Shown: positions 56,010 through 64,000 of the stretch, piece after piece
Position numbering within the stretch: the first letter of the stretch is position 1
How the letters are laid out: each line of letters opens with the position of its first letter
NCBI GenBank assembly: GCA_963556255.1
Contig: OY744605.1
Coordinates: 41,392,444 to 41,456,443, forward strand
Direction of reading: 5' to 3'
Length of the DNA: 64,000 nt
DNA from: Allolobophora icterica
Taxonomy: Eukaryota > Annelida > Clitellata > Crassiclitellata > Lumbricidae
Notes under the pieces: generated by a model
Database searches by the model: none
Told to the model about the DNA's origin: nothing
The model's input: only the letters and a program-made list of their open reading frames with translations
Program-made: the position numbers and the translations under genes

Positions 56010-56660
56010 TGCTTCTGCAAAATATATTCAACTATACTTGTACTCACCTAAACGTAGGTAGTTCTGCACATCTATTCAACTCCACGCATTCAGTCTTAGT
56101 TGTTGCAGTTCTTAGCTTACACGACGATAATGTACTTCGATTCCGAGTTGTTAAAACCTGTACACGCAATAGCGTTGGCCTACTGACCTAGTTACATACG
56201 CTTGTCAGCACTCGCCTATAGGCTATGGAACGCGACGAATAACCATCGAGTGGAAAGATCTTGGTATAGGTCAATATAGGTCGATGCGAATAACCACTGC
56301 ACTTAAAAAGGTTCAGAACTTCATAGGCCTCAAAGTTTATAGAAGGACCCTTTGCATAGGTCTAATATGCGTTGCAAGTGGATCTTTAACTAACTGTAAT
56401 GACAAAAATATTCGCTAATAAACAGAACTGTTTGGAACAATAATTTCTAAGAATGATCGCCGAGGCTGCAAAATGGTTATCCGTTATAACCACAAATATT
56501 CTACCATGATTGTACAAGGCCTAACAGCCATCGATGCTAACAGCGTTATTACATAATAATGCTATAAGTACGATACCTAGACTTTGGTTGAGCGTTGTCT
56601 TCTGGACTAAGGGCGTCACCTTGCAGCTAACTGTTCATAATAATGTAGGGCCCATTTATG
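56010..56660 (-). promoter_or_regulatory. 5' flank of copy B, homologous to that of copy A
   Basis: Several blocks ('gttgttgcagttcttagctt acacgacg', 'cgcaatagcgttggcct', 'gcgaataaccactgca', 'acagaactgtttggaacaat') match 6420-7200 in order. A shared upstream region of the duplicated genes; likely site of promoter or leader exon, but no definite element identified. Confidence 0.6.
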
Positions 56661-56730
56661 TAAACATTTGTGAAACTACGTAGCCTATGTATATGTCACA
56701 GGCAAGTTGTAAAATCAGGGATTTTGTAAG

Positions 56731-57531
56731 CAGAGGCGGCGCTACACCAGGGCGCGCCAGGGCAAATGCCCTGGTAAAAAGCCTTTGCCCTGGTCGATGC
56801 CCTGACAGAATTTTTGTCCTGTCCAGAATTTGTTCGGGCATATTTGTTATATCCTGAGATATAAATTCACTTAAATTCACTGAAATGTTAAAATTTGCTT
56901 GACAAAATGTCAAGAAGTGTTCAGCTTCCGGGGGGCTTTGCCCATCTGACCTCCTGACTATTATAGACAAAAACATAATAGCACAGTATGTCGACTTTGT
57001 AATTATAATAGCACAGTATGTCTTCTTTGTAATTACATGGTATGTCGACTCCCGGCCTCTGCAGCAGTCAGAATGTGTGACCGACCGCCATTTTGAATAT
57101 GAGATTTTACACGTCGATACACCGGAACCCATCACATCAAATATTTTTAAACGTTACAACAACATTGAGGACTACACGCCTATTACCCCGGAATCCATCA
57201 CATAAAATATTTTTAAACGTTACAACAACATCGAGGACTTCATTAGAGAATTAACAATATTATTATTAACGTTAATTTCAGCTTAAATCTATAATTCAAA
57301 AGCTCAGTTTCAAAATGGCGTCACCCCAAAAACTAGTCAACAGTTAGCAATGCGAGTCGATGTACTGTGTAATTATTTAACTGTGATAATAGTGCTGGGG
57401 GCGATTTAGGGCAAGCATTTAACCTCGCGCTATCTCGCTCTACATAAATCGCCCTAGGCCCTATGCGCTGGTTACTTGTATGACTGCCCTGGCTATGCCC
57501 TGTTTACAAAAACTGTCTGGCGCCGCCACTG
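56731..57531. mobile_element. 801-bp hAT-like element containing a nested MITE
   Basis: Ends CAGAGGCGGCGC and G(G)CGCCGCCACTG, flanked by the 8-bp duplication tttgtaag (56723-56730 and 57532-57539). Subterminal 'gggcaaatgccctgg' palindromes. The MITE at 57031-57385 inserted within it. Confidence 0.94.
57031..57385. mobile_element. Second copy of the 366-bp MITE, nested
   Basis: Shares 'gtcgactcccggcctctgca gcagtcagaatg', two 'cgttacaacaacat(t/c)gagg' blocks and 'gcgtcaccccaaaaactagt' with 17598-17963; its end inverted repeats are more decayed. Confidence 0.85.
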
Positions 57532-57723
57532 TTTGTAAGATGCTTTAAATTTCTAGGCAATTTATAACATCCATAATTCACTAAGGCACTTTACAAAATC
57601 CCTGAAAAACAAGGGATTTTGTAAAATCCCTCAAATCTTATGATGATAATTTTACATATTGCCTGAAAGGAAAATGATGAACATAATCGAAGTTTATTAA
57701 CATAGGCCTATATAGGCCCTATG

Positions 57724-58577
57724 TATACCACTAAGCCGTAATTTTTCTGGTTAACGGCTGGCTTGAGCAAATTTACGGCTGGTTTTTCGGCTAGCCGTAA
57801 AAGAGCGTAGTTTACGCGCTTTTTCGGCTAGCCGTAAAAGCGCGTAAACTACCTTTTTCGGCTACAATTGCATCATTCATAAACACAGTAATACAATATA
57901 CATTAGGGTCTACTTTTAAATCGAAAGGTGGGCAATACTCACTCAGTCTGAAAATAATTTTTAGAAATACATTCAAATAATTATGTTAAAAAACAAACGG
58001 ACGTTTCATGTTTTCAGTTCACGTATACATTGCAGTGAGTTTACGTTCAGTTACGATTCACGAATATGTAATACTGATTGGAAGTTAGAACCACAAAATA
58101 ATAGGGCTACCAGACATGCATTAATAGGTGTAGGCCTAGCCGCATAGCGGGAGAAAAAAGAAACAGATACACAGAAACAAAAAAGTGAAAGTTGTAGTAG
58201 GCCTACTAGACTGCAGCCGCTTTTGAGGCAGAGTAGTGCCCTTTGCACTGACCTGCATGAGAGATAATTAGAAATATTTGACATTGAATATAAAACCGGA
58301 ATTAGAACTCGCAATATATACAATAGAAGATTAGACGGTCATGTAACTAACGTCAGCACTCACTGTTCATTGCGCACTGCGCACAAAGTACAAACTATCA
58401 AGCCAGCGCGGAAATTTTATATCACAACTGTGTGCATGTTCTAGCCGAACTTTTTTCCGGCGGCTAGCCGTGAAATAACTCGGCGGTTTTACGGCTAAGC
58501 CGCAAAATTTCCGGCGGTTTATCGGCTTGCAAATATTTTTTTCTGCTCGGCGGCTAACGGCGACGGCTTAGGGGTAT
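57724..58577. mobile_element. 854-bp inverted-repeat element, 9-bp duplication
   Basis: Left end TATACCACTAAGCCGT and right end ACGGCTTAGGGGTAT; ggccctatg lies on both sides (57715-57723 and 58578-58586). Subterminal 'cggctagccgtaaaagcgcg' palindromes. Nine bases could be an 8-bp hAT duplication plus one chance match, or a 9-bp Mutator-like one. Confidence 0.88.
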
Positions 58578-58790
58578 GGCCCTATGTGTGTATAAATGTA
58601 TGTATGAATAGGCCTAAGTTGCACTCAGGTCCTGTTTTGATTGGTCAGCTTAATTCCCCGTTGGTAGATATAGGCTATAGTTAGGAGAAGACTGCAATGG
58701 TGGTCTTAGGAAACGTGGGGTTGGCAGCTGAGTCTTGACAGATTGAGTGATGCAATACAGCAAACTCATGCAGTGTAGGATGGGTGAGAT

Positions 58791-58948
58791 CAGGGGCGTT
58801 TTTGCTCCCAAGTCATTGGAGCAACTTCCCATTCCCCCTCTTCTTTATTCTCTTTCCTCCCCCTAAAATGGTGGCACACACACTAACAGACCCCCCATTT
58901 CTTGGATGGAGCATTTGCTCCAAGGTTTCTATGGTGTAGACGCCCCTG
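58791..58948. mobile_element. 158-bp hAT-like MITE
   Basis: Ends CAGGGGCGT and ACGCCCCTG, flanked by the 8-bp duplication ggtgagat (58783-58790 and 58949-58956). Confidence 0.93.
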
Positions 58949-58974
58949 GGTGAGATAGGATATAATTATGTTAG

Positions 58975-59173
58975 CAGGGGCGTAACTTTGGTCCAAAAAG
59001 TGGGGGTTACCAATTTCTTACGTACACGAAGCAAGGCGGAGACTGCGATCTCTGGGAAGGCACAACAATAAAATATTGATTGGCATTGTTCAAAAAGTGC
59101 GGATACGGTACCCCCAGTCCAAAAAGTGGGGTACGGGCACCCCTCGTACCCCTCCCCACAAATTACGCCTATG
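58975..59173. mobile_element. 199-bp hAT-like MITE (family of 663-858, inverted)
   Basis: Ends CAGGGGCGTAAC and (AAATT)ACGCCTATG; flanks tatgttag and catgttag agree at 7 of 8. Sequence is the reverse complement of the family at 663-858. Confidence 0.88.
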
Positions 59174-59286
59174 CATGTTAGCCGTTGCAAGGTTAAATCC
59201 AGTACGGTACTTGGCCACACAGCTACCTGATTTGGCGAAACTCCGTTCACATTTTCCACTGGGACTTGGAGCCTTAGTTTGTGTGT

Positions 59287-59301
59287 AAGTATGTATGTAT
59301 G

Positions 59302-59335
<34 letters not shown>

Positions 59336-59465
59336 TGTATGTATGTATGTATGTATGTATGTATGTATGTATGTATGTATGTATGTATGTATGTATGTAT
59401 GTATGTATGTATGTATGTATGTATGTATGTATGTATGTATGTATGTATGTATGTATGTATTTATG
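59287..59465. repeat. (TATG)n microsatellite
   Basis: About 43 TATG/ATGT units. The MYVCMYVC frame is an artefact. Confidence 0.98.
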
Positions 59466-59700
59466 TAAGAGCCAGACGAACTGAGTTACAGGCAGTCAGA
59501 CAGGCAGACTTTAAGCCACACAGGTGACCCTACAGACTGACAGCCGTGACCGGCCCGCAGGCGCCACAGATCTGGGCCACGGCTACACTCTTCTTGGAAA
59601 GATCTGACATCACCCTCACTCTTCGCCTTAAGGTTGTCATCTTAGTCATATCGGGATGTGGAGTTGTAGGTCAAAGCGCAAGCTTCTATATCCTTCACAA
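59466..59700. repeat. Dispersed repeat, copy 2 (pair with 3060-3330)
   Basis: Starts 'gagccagacgaactgagtta' and ends near 'gcgcaagcttctatat'; identity to copy 1 is high with small indels. Confidence 0.75.
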
Positions 59701-59856
59701 TTTACAAATCGGTATAATTATGGACCACACTCGTATTGTCGGCCTTGATATGACTCCTCACTAAGTCCTCATCCTCACAATCTCAGAATCAGTAACTGCC
59801 TTAATTGGTTAAAGATATCCCAGCCGGCTAGCCGTTACATAATATAAGCATTTAAG

Positions 59857-60245
59857 CAGTGTGAGAATTGTAGAAAAAAAGACTGGGGGTTATACTTTGA
59901 ATATGTCATCCGTGTTTTGCAAACTAAGAAAATTCAAATATGCAATAGAAAGCTAAGACTCTTTAAAGTGATGACTTGACCAAATTTATTAGTATACAAT
60001 TCACATGACCACTAATCTCACAATAAACCAGAGCATTAGGCCTACCGGGAGTACTTTATTAGTAGCTCACAAAGTGAATTGTGAATGAAAATGCTAAAAT
60101 ATATGCACAATATAATCACACTAGCACAACTGGGGGGTTGGGGGTTGGAAACGACCATTTGGGGGTGTGCAATGAAATCTTAACTGGGGGTCCTAAGAAA
60201 GACTAGGGAGTTGACCTCCCCAAACCCCCGACAATTCTCACCCTG
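59857..60245. mobile_element. 389-bp hAT-like MITE
   Basis: Ends CAGTGTGAGAATTG and (ACAA)TTCTCACCCTG; flanks catttaag and cgtttaag agree at 7 of 8. Same family as 42388-42677. Confidence 0.85.
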
Positions 60246-60830
60246 CGTTTAAGACGTGGTTGATTTTGACTTATTCACGTCGTGTTCCGATTTTGCTGTT
60301 AGGGAAATGGATAAATTTGTTTTAAAACTAAAGCAAGTCTATGACATTAGGCGATACATGATAAAATTGTCGTTATGGAGGTAAGCTCATTTCATAATCA
60401 GTTACTGGCAGGGTAATAATGTCCAAAGCGGTCTCCATGAAAAAAGCGAAAGTGGAGAAAAAATTGGTACCTCCACTTTTTTAGACCAACTTTACGTCTC
60501 TATATACGTACATGTATGTATGTTCGTATGAATGTGTGTATACAGTTATACACATATACGTCTGCTTTTATGTATGCATTTATTTAACTATGTGTGTATA
60601 GTTGTATACATTCATGCAAGTATAGGTATACAGTACGATCTTCTGTGGCGTCGATAATGTTTATCAAACCATGCACCCAATAAATTTATAATTGTGCTTT
60701 GCTAGAGAAATTATGTTATAGAGTGGTTGGAATGGGGTGCAGAACTACATTTTCTGGAGTTGGGCTTAGGCCTAACGATAGACACAGTTAAATTCAGCCT
60801 ATCACTAAGCTGCAGACATGTGTATACTTC
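60246..60830. other. No gene recognised
   Basis: A scrap of the 663-858 family near 60440-60500 ('ggtacctccacttttttaga') and loose ATGT/TATA repeats near 60505-60620. No coding evidence. Confidence 0.5.
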
Positions 60831-61260
60831 TTCTTGTGCTGTCGGCTCTAGGAGCCCTAGCGATCGTCATGACACACAGTCTCCTTTGCCGTCTTGCTAC
60901 TTCCCCAGTAGCCCTTGAGTCGCGCTCCGGCCTGGGAGTCCCACCATCAGCGCTCCGGCCTGGGAGTCCCACCATCAGCGACCATCGGCGTGGTTTGGTG
61001 TGTCTCATGACGATTTTCTTGGCATGCTAACAGGGGTGGTTTGCCATTGCCTTCCCCTGGTTTTGCCTGCCGTGCCCGTTCGTTCCCCTTCCTTTGGAAG
61101 GGTACCAACAGTTCCCCTTCCTTTGGAAGGGTACCAACAGTCCGCACCACGTGAAGGTGGGCACGGAGGACTTTGGTTCACCAGCCCAGGTCGGATCCGA
61201 GTCTACGCTCATGAGAGACGTCGGTCAGGTCGCCTCCCTGCTTTACTCTGCAACAGAGTG
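60830..61260 (-). mobile_element. GC-rich retrotransposon-like segment with short tandem repeats
   Basis: On the minus strand 'aggggaaggcaatggcaaac' is followed ~35 bases later by 'atgccaagaaaatcgtcatg', a layout like the 3' tails of RTE-clade LINEs and their SINEs. It includes a 28-bp unit twice (gcgctccggcctgggagtcc..., about 60939-60994) and a 29-bp unit twice (gttccccttcctttggaagg..., about 61082-61139). Family assignment is tentative. Confidence 0.4.
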
Positions 61261-61269
61261 ACTGGTGAA

Positions 61270-61750
61270 CCTTTGCGGACTGTATACACTTAAATAAAAT
61301 CTATGGGTTTTGTAATAATTATGTGTAATAATTATAGTATGCGCAACTGTGGTGAAATTCGCATTTTGGGTTTTGTCTACAACGGGGAATGGGTGGTTTT
61401 TGCATTGCTAGCCTACGTCATAAAATGCTCCGATGCCGATTTATGGGTGGAGAAAGTGAATTAGGCCTACGTCATGGTTGAAATCTTGGTAACTGCACGT
61501 ATGCTTTAGGCCTACTATGGGTGAAATTTTGATACCAGCCCTATGCTTTACTATGGGTGAAATATTGGTATCTGCACAACAGTGCACATAATACTTTATA
61601 CTATGGGTAAAATCTCGGTAATTGATTCTATGCTTTACTATGGCAGCAAATTGGGGAAAATGTAACGGTTCATCATCATCATGGCGGGCTTCGATGGGTG
61701 AACTTCTATAATTGCACCTCCTGTGTTTGAGAGCGAGTTCTCCCATAGAT
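61270..61750. repeat. Loose 'tatgggtgaaat' repeats; no gene
   Basis: 'actatgggtgaaattttgat'-like units recur at about 61475-61640, often preceded by 'atgctttaggcc'. No coding evidence. Confidence 0.5.
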
Positions 61751-61799
61751 TTTTTTGCACCCGGCCAGGAGCATATATGTAAAGGGTGTCTGTGAAGAA

Positions 61800-61968
<169 letters not shown>

Positions 61969-62121
61969 AGAATAAGAGAATATAGGGGGCCTGTATACAC
62001 GCAGTCATGACTCAGTTTGCGTAGTATATAGTTGCCTGACATAGCAGTTTGTGTAGCGCAGTGACTGAGTTTCGGTGACTTTAACGTTCCATTGTGGACT
62101 AGACTAGTATATACCCGTCAT

Positions 62122-62501
62122 CATAGGCCCCGACTTCTTGGGTGCCAATGCACCCAGAGAGAAAGTTCAGTGGGTGCCTGGCACCCAGAAGAATTCAGAC
62201 CCGAAATTCAATTTTTTTACACCTAAGCAGTAATTTCACAACGTGAGAAGCACAACTACAACACAAATACCCAACATTGCATGATCTCACAGTCACATTT
62301 CGTAAATAAATAAATAATTTATTTATTTATTATTTAAAATAAATAAAAGTAATAACACTGGAACCCTTGACAAGAAAACACTTCTCTTTCTCCGAAAATC
62401 CGCAAAAACTCACCTACCTAAGGGAAGGGGTATGGAAATGGAGGGAGGACCCATGCACCCAGTGGCACCCAGAGACAAAAGCAAAAGTCGGCGCCTATAT
62501 G
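62122..62501. mobile_element. 380-bp hAT-like MITE
   Basis: Left end CATAGGCCCCGACTT, right end AAGTCGGCGCCTATATG, flanked by the 8-bp duplication cccgtcat (62114-62121 and 62502-62509). Subterminal 'gggtgcctggcaccc' palindromes. Confidence 0.92.
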
Positions 62502-62502
62502 C

Positions 62503-62815
62503 CCGTCATATTATGACGGCAGTATAGGCCTATTTGTATCGTTGGTTAAAATGCTCTGATCGCCGTCGTCAAGACCGCAGTACTGATGTCACAGACGGTT
62601 TCTGTTTCACAATAGATTCCAGAGCGTTTATCGACAGGCACACGCTCTATGGATATTATATGTATACTAGTGTATTTGCCCGTCATAATTATTATGACGG
62701 CAGTGTATATCGTTGGTCGTTGATCGCCGTCGTCAAGGCCGTCGTCAAGAGCGCCGTCGTCAAGACGGCAGTACTGACGTCACAAAAGGTTTCACAATAG
62801 AACAGAAGCCGTCTG
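62503..62815. repeat. ~180-bp diverged tandem duplication with CCGTCAT palindromes
   Basis: 'cccgtcat...atgacggcagt' (62502-62522, 62679-62704) is followed each time by 'tcgttggt', 'gatcgccgtcgtcaag' and 'gcagtactga(t/c)gtcac'. The second copy has extra 'gccgtcgtcaag' units. Confidence 0.75.
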
Positions 62816-62900
62816 CATATAAGGAAATTATTATATACTAGAAGTTACGTCAGACCTCTTACAAAGCTTGAAATTCCTTCGTTACCAGAGGCGCGTTTAG

Positions 62901-63077
62901 CAGGCACGTAACTAGGATTTTTCGTTTGGGGGGGCTTAAGCCTTGAACATGGCAACATTTATGCAGTGTTCATACGAATTTTAGCCGTAAGCATACAACG
63001 GCTTGACTTGTTTGGGGGGGCTTCAACTTCGTTTGGGGGGGCTTAAGCCCCCAAGCCCAACGCTAGATACGTCCCTG
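62901..63077. mobile_element. 177-bp hAT-like MITE
   Basis: Ends CAGGCACGTAACTAG and CTAGATACGTCCCTG, flanked by the 8-bp duplication gcgtttag (62893-62900 and 63078-63085). Interior has three 'gtttgggggggctt' repeats. Confidence 0.94.
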
Positions 63078-63109
63078 GCGTTTAGAGGCGCAAACATTTT
63101 GGGGCCCTT

Positions 63110-63540
63110 CTAAACTTGTAGACTGAGAGTCTGAGACTCTGGTGGTGTTTAGCGACAAGGGTATCTGCCAACTGATACTCCTACATTTGACCTGTTGTGT
63201 TCTAAGGCGGACGATGCTCTCTTTGCAGCAATCCTTCGGAACCCAGGGCATGTCTTCCATGATTTGCTCCCTCCGATACGATCTTCCGGATACTATCTTC
63301 GACCTCGCTGGCATAATCGCGAGATACCACGATGTGATCCTTTGACGGGGAAGGGTTTCATTGCTAGATTACTGCATAAATGATAAGAAAACACTTGCTT
63401 TTTTAATTACTTATTTTATCATTTTTATTTCGATTTATTATTACTTCAATGTTTTACAATCAATGCTTCTAGCTTCTGTCCCATTGTGCGTTTGCTAATG
63501 GTGTAATAAAGAATATACTTACTTACTTACTTTAAATGCA
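63110..63540 (+). pseudogene. LINE 3' end with (TTAC)n tail
   Basis: The plus strand at 63195-63383 reads ADDALFAAILRNPGHVFHDL LPPIRSSGYYLRPRWHNREI, resembling the end of LINE-encoded ORFs ('LFxxIxxNxxHvLHxLLPPP..YxLRxRxHn'). It is followed by a 3' UTR with AATAAAG and TTACTTAC repeats. Confidence 0.65.
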
Positions 63541-63639
63541 AAACCCACGAAGTTTAACTTGAAACCTTTTTTGAGTGTTACTGACACTGTAATTATGATT
63601 AGGGCCTAATTATTACTTATATAGGCCTATTTAAGAAGC

Positions 63640-64000
63640 CAACGAGCAAAGGCAGCACTAAGCATGCTATAAATATGATAAATCATACAAGTTTATTACT
63701 TTGAAACAGCAGCTTAGTAACTGTAGGCCTAGGCTATATACATGCCGAATATTTATATTGTTAAAAACATCTATAAGAATGATTGTGATGGGCAAAACAA
63801 CGGCCATACTGCCCAGACAAAGAGACTATCGTCCACTCCATTAATTACACTGATAACTTGAATGCCTTGTGAAGTAATAGTGACGTCAGAAATACAATAA
63901 TTACATATTAATTTATTTTATATTTTCCATATTTATGGTCTCCATAATTAATTCAATAGGTTATTTGAATCACGATCAGTTAGAACATACATGTAAACTT
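63640..64000 (-). other. 3' flank of a third synthetase copy (copy C, mostly outside)
   Basis: 'gctataaatatgataaatca', 'aaacagcagcttagtaactg', 'tcagaaatacaataattaca tattaattt' and 'ttatggtctccataattaat tcaataggtta' match 42090-42150 and 42760-42845, the region just beyond the last exon of copy B, in the same order and orientation. By that spacing the stop codon of copy C would be about 100 bases past the window. Confidence 0.7.

Noticed and set aside
60727..61293. GC-rich overlapping frames on both strands
   Set aside because: They cover a repeat segment with short tandem duplications, and no protein family fits.

Overview
This is a piece of an animal nuclear genome, most likely a marine invertebrate. 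The genes are split by spliceosomal introns with GT-AG borders. There are long microsatellites, tRNA-derived SINEs, pieces of non-LTR retrotransposons, and a very large number of short DNA transposons with 8-bp target duplications. The palindrome TAGGCCTA occurs at least 35 times by eye. I associate this with marine deuterostome genomes such as echinoderms, but I cannot name the species. A 200-base run of N (5241-5440) marks an assembly gap.

The one clear host gene family is a tandem group of ANL-superfamily acyl-CoA synthetases (4-coumarate-CoA ligase / luciferase-like), all read on the minus strand. Copy B (42934-55346) is complete: 11 exons, 608 codons, every motif intact, and a basic N-terminus that looks like a mitochondrial presequence. 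Copy A shows only exons 1 and 2 (880-2140); the rest should lie left of the window. The last ~350 bases (63640-64000) match the 3' flank of copy B, so a third copy C probably ends just right of the window.

Layout: 1-2140 copy A start; 2200-7200 its 5' flank, with a gap and inserted transposons; 8.1-12.7 kb hAT-like elements, some nested; 13.7-16.4 kb a 267-bp satellite; 16.4-17.6 kb an inverted pair of LINE endonuclease fragments; 18-24.4 kb hAT-like elements plus a possible THAP-domain first exon; 24.4-28.5 kb microsatellites, a 57-bp minisatellite and SINEs; 28.9-30.6 kb an intact intronless 567-codon gene, probably transposon-derived; 31-42.7 kb LINE fragments, a hAT transposase relic, hairpins and microsatellites; 42.9-55.3 kb copy B; 55.4-63.6 kb more hAT-like elements, then the flank of copy C.

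The main theme of the non-genic DNA is hAT-like insertion. For about two dozen elements I found both ends and a matching 8-bp (sometimes 9-bp or 7/8) flanking duplication. Copies A and B serve as empty-site controls for each other, so some insertions can be dated after the gene duplication. Two nearly identical 717-bp elements at 20.8 and 34.5 kb share one split target duplication, which implies either recombination between elements or an assembly chimera around the 13 kb between them.
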